A stretch of DNA of 64,000 nt from Chamaecrista fasciculata (taxonomy: Eukaryota; Streptophyta; Magnoliopsida; Fabales; Fabaceae). The position numbers and the translations under genes are program-made. How positions within the stretch are numbered: position 1 is the first letter of the stretch; the number at the start of each line of letters is the position of its first letter. Of the stretch, positions 22,120 to 34,724 are shown in pieces. The stretch covers positions 1 through 64,000 of the forward strand of contig QANZ01029126.1 of assembly GCA_003254925.1 (NCBI GenBank). Direction: 5' to 3'. The notes under the pieces were generated by a model. That model searched no databases. It saw nothing but the letters and a program-made list of their open reading frames with translations, and was not told the DNA's origin.

Positions 22120-23955
22120 GGTATTGTTTAGCCTCTCATTTTGTTTATTTGAGCAAATTTCTATTTCGATGTTCTCATGTTGCATTGAGAAGTAAATGTT
22201 AATTTGCTATTTTCATGTTTGGATTTAAAAAGGATTACTAGGCCCAACATATAAGAGATTAACGAAAGCCCAATTTTAGCCTTTGTTCAGTTGTTGGCAC
22301 TTATCTACTTAAATACCAATTTTTTGGGCCCGATGGTGTTTGGGGTTCTTACCCTTCTTGTAATTTCGACCAAAAAAAAAATTACCAATTTTAATTCTGA
22401 GAAAAAAAATACCAATTTTAAAAGGAAAAAAGTGGTTCCTTATTCACCATGTTTTTTGTTTTGGAATTGTTTTAAAAAATCTTTTTATTTGTTTTATCAT
22501 TTGATGGCAATTCTGTTTTGACATTTTTTGCAATGTCAAATATGAAACTATCATACTAAAAATCGTAACATAAAATTATTACATTGATTACTTTTATAAT
22601 TAAATTATACATCATTAAAAAATTATGAATAATTTTCAAAAAAAATAAAAGTAAGAAATTATGACTATTATTGAATTTTAGTTTTCAAAAGACAAATTTA
22701 TTAAATTTAGTTTTCGTAAACATATATTTAAGTACAATCAGTATAGTTATCTTAATGAATTTTTTAAAAGGCCAAAATGCAATTTTGATCTCTTATCTTT
22801 AGAATAAGTTGCAATTTATCCCTTTATCTTTTTTTTCTTGCAATTTTGGTTCTAAATTTTTTCTCAAAATTGATCTTAAGGACTGAATAAGCTCATATAT
22901 ATCTCATTTTAAGTCTGATTGTGACAAGTCTGGAGCTATATGTTACTCTTGGTGAATCTTTTCTTTGTCCAATTGGAACTGTTAGTAAACAAGGTCAAAT
23001 TGTATTCCAAAAGTACACAATTTGTTTCATAATCAAACGAGTAAAGTTGATCATATCTTTCTCGTTTCAAGTTCGATTGTGACAAGTTTGTAGTTACATG
23101 TTACTTTTGATGAATACTTGTTGGTCCAATTAAAATCAAATAAGGTCAAATTCAGCCCAAAAGTAGTTTTCTATAATTTTCCACTTTTTAGTTCCATAAT
23201 TACTTTGGGTCCAATTTGACTTCACTTGCTAATGATCCTATCCTAATTAGACCAAAAAAAAAAAATCGTCAAGAGTAAAACACAAATCTATACTCGTCAC
23301 AATCATCACTGATACTTGGTGGCGATCTTGTGATTTGTTATATATATTTCATATGAAAATTCATTTTGAAAAATTCTATTTCTGTCCATTGTTATTTCTT
23401 ATTCATAACAATCATGTCAATAGATCATAATAAAATCCAAATACAAGTTTTGGTTTTGATTGCTTTCAAATTTTTATCACAAACTCAAAAATATGTAGAT
23501 TTTATATATAACATCAATTATAAATTGTCAAGTTTTCTAATTTCTAAAACTACCCTAACTTAATTTTAAAAAATGTCTTTTCTGATTATGAAGACAGAAT
23601 TGTCACCAAATTTTATAAAATAGAATTGATAAAACAAATAAAAAGATTTTTAAAAAAATTTTAAAAAAAAACATAGTGAATAATGAACCACTTTTTTCCT
23701 TTTAAAATTGTTTTTTTTTCTCAGAATTAAAATTGGTAAATATTTTTTTTGGTGGAAATTACAAGATGGGTAAAATTGGTATTTAAGTCGATAATAGCCA
23801 ACAAACACTCAAATTGGGCTTTCGTTAATCTCTTATATGTTGGGCCTAGTAGTCCTTTTTAAATCCAAACATGAAAATAGCACATTAACATTCACTTCTC
23901 AATGCAACATGGAAATAGAGATTCACTCAAATAAGGTAAATGGGAGCAATATTAA
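22120..23955. mobile_element. Large imperfect fold-back element (~400-bp arms)
   Basis: The left arm (about 22125-22535) and right arm (about 23570-23950) are inverted copies. Matching landmarks are TTTATTTGAGCAAATTTC, CATGTTTGGATTTAAAAAGG, GCCCAACATATAAGAGATTA and AAAATCTTTTTATTTGTTTT with their complements. Arms differ by many substitutions and small gaps, so it is older than the fold-back at 17.3 kb. The centre holds one copy of a direct repeat also present outside at 24140-24745. I could not fix exact ends or a TSD. Confidence 0.65.
22885..23575. repeat. Direct repeat, copy 1 (second copy 24140-24745)
   Basis: Both copies share, in order, 'aaggtcaaattgtattccaa', 'gatacttggtgg(c/g)gatctt', 'tttcatatgaaaattcattt' and 'taaaactaccctaacttaat'. 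Copy 1 is inside the fold-back at 22120-23955, copy 2 just outside it. Confidence 0.8.
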
Positions 23956-24139
23956 ACATTATTTTTTACTTGACCAATATGAAAGAGAGAGAATATAAAT
24001 TTACATCTAAACATTATTTGTATCATAAAAAGCACTTTTAATTATTACATCCAAACACAAATAACTTATTTTTAAAATAAAAGCTTTAATATTAAAAGTT
24101 GAAAAAAGTACTTCTTTTCAAAGCCTAACCAAACGCACC

Positions 24140-24745
24140 CTGAATAAGGTCATATCTGTCTTATTTTAAGTATGATTGTGATAAGTCTAAAGCTATATAT
24201 TACTCTTGATTAATCTTTTCTTTGTCCAATTTGAATTGTTAGTAAACAAGGTCAAATTGTATTCCAAAAGTGAGCCGATTGTTTCATAATCAAGTTTGAT
24301 TGCGACAAATTTGCAGTTATATGTTACTTTTGATGAGTCTTTTTGTGTTCAATTAGAATTACATCGTCAAAAAATAAGATCAAATTCAGCTCAAAAGTGA
24401 TTTTCTACAATTTTTCACTTTTGGGTTCTATAACTATTTTTTGATCCAACTAACAATCCCAACTAACAATCACAGTCATCCTTGATACTTGGTGGCCATC
24501 TTGTGATTTGTTATATATATTTCATATGAAAATTCATTTTCAAAAATTCTATTTTGTCAATTGTTATTTCTTATTCAGAACAATCATGTCAAGAGATCAT
24601 AATAAAATCCAAATACGAGTTTTAGTTTTGATTGCTCTCAAATTTGTATCACAAACTCAAAAAATATATAGATTCCAAATATAACATTTACAATTATAAA
24701 TTGTCAAGTTTTCTAATTTCTAAAACTACCCTAACTTAATTCTAA
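24140..24745. repeat. Direct repeat, copy 2 (first copy 22885-23575)
   Basis: Diverged copy of 22885-23575, in the same orientation, ending about 310 bp before the SDHAF4 stop codon. Confidence 0.8.
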
Positions 24746-25057
24746 AACTAAGCTCAGGCCAAAAAAAAAAATTTTCTAAAACTAAGCCCAATAGTAGCCC
24801 TGCTTTTGCTAATGACTCTTAAGAGGCAGTTGAAGGGTCCAAAATTTATAGAATTGGCGAGAAAAATTCGAACTGTAATCTCTTCCATATATACTCAAAA
24901 ATCCCAACAGACAGTAGATTAAAAAAGAATAGAAAGCAACTTCATATTTGACATTTGAAAAACTTGCATACTCTGATAAATCATCACCTGAGGGTCAAAA
25001 TACATCATCCAGTATTAAAAAAACCAAGTAATAAATTTTATTAGCAGCAGAATAAGT

Positions 25058-25426
25058 TCAAAAATCATAACACCGTCCGTTTCGCTCCCAATCGCCGTAC
25101 CTGGTGGGCTCAGGCCCTTTGGGCCCACCGACCTCGCCAGTTTCTTTATTCACAAGGCTGTCGTTGTCGTGGTCATCATCGTCTATTTCATCCTGCTGGC
25201 TTTGTGTATCCTCAGAAGGAAGATTCTCTTTGGGTGAGTCTGCTTGTTCTTTAACAGGTTTATCTTGGTGCAATTGAGATAGCTGAGTTGAGGAACCGAA
25301 AAAGCGCATTACTGAGGCAGAAGCAGAACCAGTTGGAGCTTGGGATCTGATGCAGTGAAGTGCAGGGTTGGTGGCAATGGAGATATCTGCCATGGATGAG
25401 AGCAAGCGTCGCATAGAAGTGCTCAT
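25058..25426 (-). CDS. SDHAF4: Succinate dehydrogenase assembly factor 4, mitochondrial (SDHAF4 / DUF1674)
   Basis: A single-exon frame of 122 aa. The last ~28 residues, [20 protein letters not shown] then GRCYDF, are the hallmark C-terminal block of SDHAF4, which binds the flavinylated SDH1 subunit in the mitochondrial matrix and helps complex II assembly. Residues 1-~45 are rich in Ser, Arg and Ala with few acids, as expected for a presequence; residues ~55-90 are acidic and low-complexity ([11 protein letters not shown]), a linker. Length fits plant homologues. The next in-frame Met lies at residue 5 or 13, so the start is reasonable. The minus-strand leader has a CATATAAG motif about 65 bp upstream (near 25490). 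There is no functional link to its neighbours. A single F/Y change near the C terminus relative to the common CSDF is conservative. Confidence 0.92.
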   Translation of the reverse strand: MSTSMRRLLSSMADISIATNPALHCIRSQAPTGSASASVMRFFGSSTQLSQLHQDKPVKEQADSPKENLPSEDTQSQQDEIDDDDHDNDSLVNKETGEVGGPKGPEPTRYGDWERNGRCYDF

Positions 25427-26084
25427 TCTTGATCAAGTGAAATAATGAAACTCTAGAAAGTAGAAAGCTTGTGGGTGGAGAGGATTTCTTATATGGTGCA
25501 GCTTGGATGTCTTAATCTGGAATAACATGAGAAATAAATAGTTGATGCCAATTTTGAAGGTGAAAAAATAAATGCTTGAATAACTGAAATATCATTTTCC
25601 CCTAAATTTCATGACAAAACTTGGGCACACACCAAATCAATCACGACCCTCCGTGATTGGCACGAATCATAAGGAGGACCCATGGCCAATAAGCCTAGCA
25701 TCATCATATGCATAACCATTAATGACTGATAATTCATTTCACGTCCATTACTTTTATAGAAATTCTAACAAAGCCTCCCTGTAAATAGAGAGGGGTCGAT
25801 AATATACACAACAACAAGCTCAACAGTAGAATTCAAATAGAGAACTCTGCCCTAATCAAAAATCAAAATAGACACAAAGAAACCTCTACTCTCATGACAA
25901 TCCAACTCAGAAATTAATATAACACTTCCATGACTGTAAATCAATACTAGAGAATTCAGTCAAAAGAGAAACAAGGGACTTGAACACCTCCACACTAAAG
26001 AAGTCTTAATCGTCATGCCAGTCAGCAGTCAAATTTGGAAATACAGAATTTATAAATGAATTAAATAATCTAACACTTCAAATA

Positions 26085-26280
26085 CACCAATTGTCCATTA
26101 CCAGAGACCCTTATAACCCCAAAATAAATCACAAATACACAAATCACCGATTGTCCCCTACCAAGGACCCTTACAACCCCAAAATAAAGACAAGCACACA
26201 TACACCAATTGTCCACTACCAAGGACCCTTATAACCCCAAAATATTGTCCACAACCAGGGATCCTTATAACCCCAAAATA
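26085..26280. repeat. Imperfect tandem repeat, four units of ~40-60 bp
   Basis: Units start near 26085, 26145, 26203 and 26244. Each contains a form of CCAATTGTCCA(C/T)TACCA then GGACCCTTATAACCCCAAAA; the last unit is shorter. It lies inside the LTR-like region. Confidence 0.8.
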
Positions 26281-26857
26281 CAAACACAATCAATTCACAT
26301 CACATAGTAATCACCACATGTATAACATCAATAATGCCCTTTCAAGATATAAGAATATAAGCCCAGTTACTTTCCAATCCATCTCAAAGGTAGAATAATT
26401 TATTCCCACAATTGACCGTACACCAACCAAACTATTTATCAAATCATTGACAAATAATCATACTCAAATCACTAGTTTTTCACTTCTCAATATATTACTC
26501 AAATACATGAGAGTTTTCAAGTCCAGGCTTTCATTTCAACATTCTTTGAAATAACCCAATCAAACTTAATTACCATTATAATTCAAGCTCCATCATAGCA
26601 ACAAACATTTATCATTCAAATCATATCCACCGTCATCTAATTCACAATTAATGTACATTAGATCAATTGAGAAAATGGGAACATACAGACAAAACTTTAT
26701 ACTTGAAACAATTCAGCCCAAGCTAAATTAACATCCTCGTCGTTAATTTTAACCATATGTGCCTTGAAACATGTCACAATATGCATTAGAGATAAGAAAA
26801 GAAAACTAAAGTGGGAAAAAAAGACAAAAATAAAATAAAACTATAGGGGAAGACCCG

Positions 26858-26970
26858 CCGGCTGCTTGCCGGTACAGTGCATTCCGGCGAGTAACCGGCG
26901 CCGAAAACTGGAGTGTGTCCGCCAGTTGCTCGCTGGCTTGCTAACCTGCGGCGGGTAACCGGCGACCTGT
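26858..26970. other. GC-rich island within the LTR-like region
   Basis: About 110 bp rich in CGGCG/GCCGG motifs interrupts very AT-rich DNA. It has no gene similarity I recognise; GC-rich blocks of this kind also occur inside plant LTRs. Confidence 0.4.
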
Positions 26971-27444
26971 GGAACAAGACAGCAGAGCCTATTTCGAAAA
27001 TTTCAACTTCATCCCTCCCTCAGTTAGGTCCTAGTCGAAGCACACATACACAGACAGCATCAACATAACCTCATCTTTTCTTTTTCAGAATGTACACACT
27101 AGCAAGAGAAAGCTTCATACATATCATAACTAGATGCAAAACCTAACTTCAATCTTTTCACAAAACTACGAATTATACAGCAAGCCTTTCATACAAAATG
27201 AAATTGCCACATCAATGATTAAATCACCCAGGTAACAACAGATTTACTCATTTTGACATGCAAGAGAGAATCCCAGAAAAATACCAAGAAGAACCACAAA
27301 CGCCTAAACCCCAAATCAGGACATTCAATTGAGAAGTGAGAATGGTATAGGTATTACCATGGGGATAATCAGATGTCCTACCTTGAGTTTGAGTTGGTTT
27401 GATGACCCAAACCTTCCTTTCGTTCTTCCTCTCTTCCCCTTCTA

Positions 27445-27446
27445 CT

Positions 27447-27486
<40 letters not shown>

Positions 27487-27498
27487 TTTCTTTCTCTC
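27445..27498. repeat. (CTTT)n microsatellite
   Basis: About eleven CTTT units with one interruption. Confidence 0.95.
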
Positions 27499-28935
27499 TG
27501 TACGTTCTGCGAACTCCCTCTCCCTCTTTATTCTTCTTTTTATAACACTTGCTAAAATTACAATTCTCCCCCCACCCCCCACCCCCAAACTTGCTAATTT
27601 CCCATTTAAACTCCTTCATCCCTAATTTCTATTACAATCTAATCCCTCCAAGGTTTAAATCACTTCCATGTCTTTTCCCCATGCATTTACTTACATTTCC
27701 CTAAAGTTATGACAACATATAGGTTTTGCAGTCTAGTCCTTCCTCCTTCTACTAACTAATTATTTATCTATTTCCACTTTGACCTTCTTACTTATCATAA
27801 TTTGCCTTCTAATAACATTTTTCTAGTAAATATAGGCATTTTACAATACTATAGTTCACACGTCATATTTTAATTAAAACGAACCCACGGATGTTACAAC
27901 TACACCAATTATAAGACACCAATCTAATTCTAGATGAGCTTGGGTTAATATTTGGGATCTTTAACAAATGATTTTCCAATTACCAAGTTTTTCAAGAAAG
28001 TTCATTACTAAACAAGATTGAAAATGCACATTTTGCAACACCAACCATAGTATAGAACTTCAACTCTTACATTTCAAATACAAGATTATATCTACCAAAA
28101 AAACAACATACAAGATTACAGTTTCAAGATCCTCCATAATTTCATAGAAACCCACTTAGTTAAAGAAAACCATCAAAATCACTCCTACGGACCAAATTGC
28201 AACTTTAAAGTTTATACACGATAACCAAATTTCAAAATGCTCTGTTCCAAATTCAAATTGACGGAATAGAAATCATTATTATCTTCCATTAAGCTCACCC
28301 AAACTAACAATTTTAAGAAAACTCAGATTTTATCAAAACACCCAATTAAAGTTTACCCAAAACCCTATAGGGTGACGGGTCCCCAAAATTCGTGTATAAG
28401 GAGTCAAGCATTAAACCAAGCATTAGGAACGTTTAGAGCATCATAAATTAACAAGGAAACACCAAAAAATCGAAGGCAATTCCAGCAACATTCATAAGTT
28501 TCGAAGATGGAAGCAAAAATGGAAGAAGGGAGGAGAAGATGCACCAAATGAAAAAAGGGAGGAGAAAGATGGTGGTGGTGGCTCGTCGGCAGCTTCTGGA
28601 CGTCACCGGATATTGACAGAGGAGTGGCGGTGGTGGCAGAGGCTGGGCAGCGGTGGTGGTGACTTGGTTGGGAGGAACGACCACGGAGGAGAGAAAATGG
28701 AAAAATGGAATGGACATGGGTTGATGGAGCTAATATAACGATCCTTGGAGCCATTTTGTAATTTTAACAAAATTTATGGGATACAAGACAATTTAGTTAT
28801 TTAGATGCAGGGAAAAAGAGGCTAAAACCACCGGATTTCCCAGAAACGTTTAAATCTTTTCAAAATAGTCCTAAAAACTCAAAATTTCTAGAAATAAAAT
28901 TTCTTGACAAAACTTATATCATTGGCTTCGTAACA

Positions 28936-30935
28936 AGGAGTAGATTTATATATATATATGATATATATAATCAGATAGCTCCATTCCAAGGTAGCAAAGA
29001 AATTAAAGCAGCAATGTTAAAGATGGATTTGAACAAGGTTGTGGTGACCCTTTTGTTCTTATTCTGTGGTATGTATCTTGAAGCTTCCAATTCTCTTATA
29101 AATTAAATTTTTTTCTTTATATTATCACCAAGCATCTTATTATTACTATCACACACACAGAAAGTGACACTCTTTAATAGAGTTATTCAATATGATCAAT
29201 TCCATGAATGATCCAATTTGAATAAGATAAGGATCTTTTCTATGCTATGGTATGTCTTTTGCGTTTTAGTTGTCACGGTAGAATCACAATTATTCTATAA
29301 GACAAGAAAGAATCAGTAGAAACTTTCCCACAATTAAATAGCTGCTTCTTTTTCTAAAAAGCTAGAATCTTACTGTCATTTTTAGAAAACTGCTAATCAG
29401 TTCTGGCGTTTCATAACCACTATACACACACTAAAGCACTGTAATACCCATTCAAAATTAGCATTACCAAGCTATAACAATCTAAGAAGGGCAAGACACT
29501 CAAAAGGAAATTACCACAACAACAAATCTATCTCGGCACTTTAGAACATGTATTCTCCTTTCCTTCTCAGCTTTTTCAAAAAACATTCAAATTTGAATAG
29601 CTTAGAATCGGGCAGCTTCAAAATGCAATTCTAATTTCTAAACCCTTCATGAATACAGTGCAACACACATCAAAATACAATGTGAACTCTACCATTAATC
29701 CAATCAAGACATAAACAAGAAACATCAAAACAGTCGGCCAAAACAAAAACAAAAACCGTAGAGTGTATCATCAAAGGAAGCGAAGGACATGAAAATTTGG
29801 GACTGAATATATCAAAAGTAAAGGAAATCGAGGAAGAAAATAGAAACCACCTACCAAACCGAAGGTTGAAGGAGGCGTCTCTCTCTGAAATTGCAAATGA
29901 ACTTCGGCACAAAATTGATTAGGCCTTCATCTTTCCTCTCCCTCTGTATTTCGATCAATCCAGTCCGTCCAACAAATCCGTGGTCCTCGTAGCGCCACGT
30001 TTCTTCTCTAACTTCTGACACCTTTTTCTTTTTATTTTAGGGAAAAACACTAATTTCGCCTCCAATGTTTACACCAACTTTCAATTTCGTCCTCATTCAT
30101 TTTTGGTAATCAATTTCGTCTAATATTTTGCATTGTGGTAAATTTTATTCTTTCACTAATTTCTTTCAATAAATTAACGACATAATGCATTGTATTTTTC
30201 AATTTGAGTTAAAATTTGAATTTATTTTTCTATTAATTTTACATTACATAACATTAGCCACATAGATTTTTTCTATCAATTTTAATATATTCTCAAATTT
30301 TACAGAATCTGACAATTTTGTTTTCTATCTTTTTTGTGGTAAATTTTGTCCTCGATGTTTTACATTTTGACTAATTTTATGGTTTGATTAACTTCTTTTA
30401 ATAAATTAACGACAAATTGCTTCCTATTTTTCAATCTGAGTTAAGATTTTAGTTTTTTTCCTATTAATTTTACATTACATATCTAGTTACGTTGATTTTA
30501 TCGTTAATATTTAGTTAAGTAAAAAGAAAAGATAAAATTAATCAAAATATGAAATATTTGGGACAAAATCAACTAAAAAAAGTTGTTAACAAAATTAATA
30601 ATTAATGTAAAATTTAAGACATGCATGTTCAAAATTAGCCATTAGCCATTGAATTAAGACATGCATGTTCTAATGTTCTTCCCCTAACAATTGAGTGTGT
30701 ACTTGTATCTCATTTTCAGACCCCTGTAGAGTGGAACATGAAAGTTAAAAAGATACATCAAATTAAATAGCTTTCTTTGTTAACACAAAACTAGTTGCCA
30801 TATTTCAATATTGCGAGTGATGGTATATAATACCGAATATATTAAAATCAATGTGCCTTCACCAAAAATGAAAATATTTCATTCTTTAAAAGAAATTTAA
30901 CCAAAAATCTATTAAGCATAAATATTTTATTTTGA
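28936..30935. other. Intergenic, mostly featureless; possible lone first exon
   Basis: At 29013-29068 an ATG opens MLKMDLNKVVVTLLFLFC followed by a GTATGT donor. It looks like a signal-peptide first exon, but I find no second exon. 30050-30600 is a decayed repeat of 'caattttgtc' type motifs. The frame at 29670-29912 is not convincing. Confidence 0.3.
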
Positions 30936-31130
30936 GGACGTGTTGTACAAGTTTCGGACACGAACACGATATTCATAAGTTTCAGAATATAAGAATAAAA
31001 ATATATAAAATTTTCGTTAAATTTATAGATATTTAATTATTTATATATATAAATATATATCGTGTCGTGTCATGTAATTTTAAGAATTTGATATAACAGT
31101 GTGTCTGTATCTGTGTCAATGTTCATGTAG
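30936..31130. repeat. Dispersed repeat, copy 1 (copy 2 at 45624-45895)
   Basis: Shares 'catattcataagtttcagaa', 'taattatttatatatat' and '(a)tcgtgtcgtgtc(a/g)tgtaa' with 45624-45895. Both copies begin with GTGT(T/A)G(T/A)AC-like motifs and end in gtgtctgtatctgtgt-like sequence, which suggests a short MITE-like element. Confidence 0.65.
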
Positions 31131-31653
31131 CCAAAAATATATCTTTAATTTGTGATTAAGAATAAAAATTTTTCTTTATCTCTTTATCAACTCATTTATT
31201 ATAATAAATATAAGAGAAAAAATAGTCAGTCTCATTTGGCCTAAAAAAATCTATCTCAATTGTTTATATTAGAAATAATGATAGAAATCACAAGAAAACA
31301 AAAAATTGTTTAAAACTCAAACAAAATTTAATCTAGAGTGTTTAACTTTAAGGACGACCAAAATGAGGTTTTAACTTTTAACTAATTAATTATATTGTCA
31401 ATTTCTATAGGACGCGTTAAAGGAACTAAAATATTGATTTGGTTCCATCAAAAAAATATTGATTTGGTCAAGTAAGGAAGAAGATGGAGAAGAATAATGG
31501 ATTATCAAAGAAAATCTTTGACCAAAAACTTTCCATTGAATATGTCATATTGATCACAATTTTGACCCGAGGAAAAAAAAAAACAGGTACAATGACATCA
31601 TAAATGCAAATAAAAACTTGGGAAAATCTAAAGCATGAAATTTAACTTCCCTC

Positions 31654-31670
31654 CCTTATAAATTATATAA
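31654..31670 (+). promoter_or_regulatory. Probable TATA box of the receptor-like protein gene
   Basis: CTTATAAATTATATAA lies about 75-90 bp before the ATG at 31745, a normal distance for a plant core promoter with a short leader. Confidence 0.5.
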
Positions 31671-31744
31671 TACATAACCCTTGAAAAAAGCTTAACCTTT
31701 TGAGTCTTCATCAGTCATCACCTTTTTATAACTAATCAACCACC

Positions 31745-33877
31745 ATGGTTAGCTTCAGTTCACACATTTCTTTAGTTTTTCTGATGCTGCTGCTGCTATG
31801 TTCACTATCATTCAACAGAAGCATATGTTGCAATGAAGATGACAGAAGATTACTACTAATTTTCAAGCAAGACATTGAGGATCCTTCCAACAAGCTCTCT
31901 AATTGGTCCACACAACATGATTGTTGTTCTTGGGCTGGAGTTATCTGTGATAACACTACAAGCAGAGTCACTGAACTTGATCTTCAAAACCTTTCTTCAC
32001 AACCTTTGAGAGGTGAAATCAACTTATCATCTTTAGTTAATATTCGGTTTTTGTATCGCTTGGACTTGAGCTACAATGAATTTGAAGCTATAAGAATGCC
32101 ATCATCTTCTGTCAATGATTCTGGTCTTAAATTCCTTGACTTATCATTCAACTATGATCTTCACATGGACAACCTTCACTGGATTTCTAAGCTTTCTTCC
32201 TTGCAAAGTCTCGCCCTTAGCGGAATTAATCTTCGTAAGGAAACAAACTGGCTTCAGTTATTTGCGTCATTTTCTTCCTTGCATAAGCTAGACTTGAAAG
32301 ATTGCCAATTGACATACACTCATCTAAATGATGACAATGTCAGTTTCAGCTCCCTCACATACCTTGATCTTGCTGAAAACAATCTTAACTATGGATTTCC
32401 TAACTGGCTGTTTAATCTTAGTGATGAATTCTACTATCTTAACCTCAGCCACTGTGGTTTGATTGGTCAAATCCCGGATTTTTCCGGCTATCGGAATCTG
32501 GAATGGTTGATTCTGTCAAACAACAAACTCACAGGATCAATACCAGATTGGTTAGGCCAAATTGACCTGGGGTATATTGATCTTTCTAATAACTTGCTTC
32601 ATGGTTCAATCCCTTCAAGTCTTGGAAACTTATCATCCTCTGCAAGTTTAGACATTAGTTTCAATAACTTGAGTGGTGAATTCCCAAAAGGGTTTGAGCA
32701 AATCTTCAATTTTCTAGGTTTGTCTCACAATTCAATCACTGGAGACTTATCAAGCGTGTCGCTAACCTCTGAATATATTTTTATGGCATCAAACAAATTC
32801 AATGGAGGGCTTCCTCAAATATCAGCAAAAGTTAGATACTTAGATTTATCTCAAAACTTTTTCTCTGGACCTCTATCTCCTCTGTTGTGTCACTATGAGC
32901 ATGAGAAAAAGGATTTGAAGTATTTGGATGTATCACGTAATGTTTTATTTGGAGAACTTCCTAATTGTTGGGATAATTTCACAAATCTTTCTTACATTTA
33001 CTTGGGTTACAATAACCTAAGTGGTGAAGTTCCAGATACAATGGGCTCATTGCTTAGCCTTATGTCTCTTGGTCTACACAACAATGGCTTTGTGGGGCAT
33101 ATACCAAGCTCATTCCAAGATCTAAAATCTCTGGTGCTCATCAATCTAGAAGGAAACAACTTTTCTGGAAGCATACCAGATTGGATACCACAAAGTGTAT
33201 CAATTGTCAAATTGAGATCTAATCAATTCAATGGCAATATCCCACTTCAACTATGCAGTCTCTCTAACTTGACTATATTGGATCTTGCTGATAATGGATT
33301 TTCAGGGTTGATCCCTCATTGTCTATCCAACTTAACTTCCTTGGCCTCAAGCCTCCAGAACAATGGATTGATTAGCAATATTGAGCATGAGGAAGTGAGT
33401 AAAACAATTGGGTATGCTTTCAAGATTACATTGTATACAAAAGGTAGAAAGTTTGAGTACTACAAAAATCTGAAGCTTGTGAGAAGTATTGACTTTTCAG
33501 CAAACAAACTTAGTGGAGAAATACCTTCACAATTGTTCAACCTGGTTGAATTGCATTCCTTGAATCTTTCCTTTAACTATTTGACAGGGAAGATACCAGA
33601 GCAGATTGGAATGATGAAAGAGATGGAATCTCTTGATTTCTCCCATAATAAACTTGATGGAGAAATCCCTCAAAGCATATCTGGCTTGACATTTCTGAGT
33701 GACTTGAACCTTTCATTCAACAATTTTAATGGACAAATCCCACAAGGGACACAGATTCAAAGTTTTGATGCATGGAGCTTTATTGGTAATCCAGGACTTT
33801 GTGGAGCTCCACTTGCAAAAAACTGTACAGAACAAGAAGAGCCAAACATGACAAAGGAGGGTCAAGAAAATGAAGCA

Positions 33878-33911
<34 letters not shown>

Positions 33912-34078
33912 GTTTTTTGAGGTCATTGTATCTTGGGATGGGAATTGGATTTGCAGTGAGTTTCTGGGTAATTTCTGGCTCTATCTTTCTCAATAGAGCA
34001 TGCAGGCGTGCTTTTTCTCGGTTCTCTGATAGCTTGGTGGACCAAATAAATATATGTTGCTATGGTCCTAAAGTTTAG
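31745..34078 (+). CDS. LRR receptor-like protein (RLP, Cf/EIX type), intact
   Basis: A 777-aa plasma-membrane receptor without a kinase; this class recognises apoplastic pathogen ligands and signals through SOBIR1/BAK1-type kinases. Layout: signal peptide (1-~28), LRRNT with the DCCSW-GVICD motif (59-69), then extracellular LRRs of the L-x-x-L-x-L-x-x-N-x-L-x-G-x-I-P type. An island domain near residues 545-575 contains ITLYTKGRKFEYY, then more LRRs from VRSIDFSANKLSGEIP. The terminal cap is GNPGLCGAPLAKNC (~683-696), followed by an acidic stretch with a run of 12 Asp (~711-723), a membrane helix (~728-750) and a short basic cytoplasmic tail. A single exon is normal for the family; at 777 aa it is shorter than many (850-1000). 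The start is fixed by the signal peptide and the TATA box upstream. Ligand unknown. Confidence 0.95.
33876..33911 (+). repeat. (GAT)n microsatellite inside the RLP coding region
   Basis: Twelve GAT codons in a row encode the juxtamembrane poly-Asp run. The acidic spacer is usual in this family, but a pure codon repeat of this length is prone to change by slippage. Confidence 0.95.
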
Positions 34079-34724
34079 AAGAATCCATTGTGTACGATGA
34101 ACAATGTTTCATAAAGAGATAGATCATATTTGCTTAGTTTAGTAATCAGATCAGATGATTGTATTTTAGGAGTGTCCCTAAATCTTTTTTCATATCAATT
34201 GTATTTCAGAATTTTCACATTCTATTCAATGTTAGACCAAGGTTCAACGGTGTTAAAATTGTTAACAGTAAATGCTCACCTCAACATTTTTTAAGGTATA
34301 ATAGGCACTAAATATGAAAGTTTTCAGGTATAACTGATACAAAATGTAAAAGTTTTAGAATACAATTGACACCAAACAAAGAAAAAGAATAAAAAAAGTC
34401 ACTTGTCACGTCTGAATTTGTTGGTAAGAATCTTGACTGCGTTGGGCGTTGGGCCTTGGTCCTTGGTCCAACAGTGAGTCAAATATTAGTTTTTAGAGTA
34501 CCATTGACAGAAAAAAAAATTAGGAGTACATTTAAAACTACCCTTTCAAAGACCAATTTGTATATTTCAATCACTTAGAGACTAAATTGTCAACTCGGTA
34601 ATCTTTCAGGGATCAATTGTTGGTTTACTCTTAAAAGAAACTGACTAAAGGTAACTCGATCATGGACAACTTTCATCTGATTTTTTCTTCCAGCCAAGCT
34701 CAACATATGGCTACAGTCATGTTT
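34079..34724. other. Intergenic, RLP downstream sequence
   Basis: Contains a partial copy of the GAGTAAACTAA fold-back MITE family (about 34540-34640) and no gene. Confidence 0.5.

Larger units (their letters stand above)
25560..28935 (-). mobile_element. Gypsy-type LTR-like sequence, minus strand, no coding domains
   Basis: At 27890 the minus strand begins TGTAACATCCGTGGG, like many chromovirus LTRs. Scattered blocks, such as 28861-28930 against 2870-2935 and the stretch after 27890 against that after 5255, resemble the 2.8-5.3 kb region. No gag or pol frame remains. Frames at 27248-27619 and 28404-28754 are low-complexity and judged spurious. Whether this is one long solo LTR or several nested remnants cannot be decided by eye. 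Confidence 0.4.

Noticed and set aside
27248..27625. Frames on both strands over the CTTT microsatellite
   Set aside because: Low-complexity K/E- or F/L/S-runs with no start context or homology.
28404..28754. 116- and 89-codon minus frames (His/Pro/Ser-rich)
   Set aside because: Composition follows GGTGG repeats in an LTR-like region; two overlapping frames are equally open.
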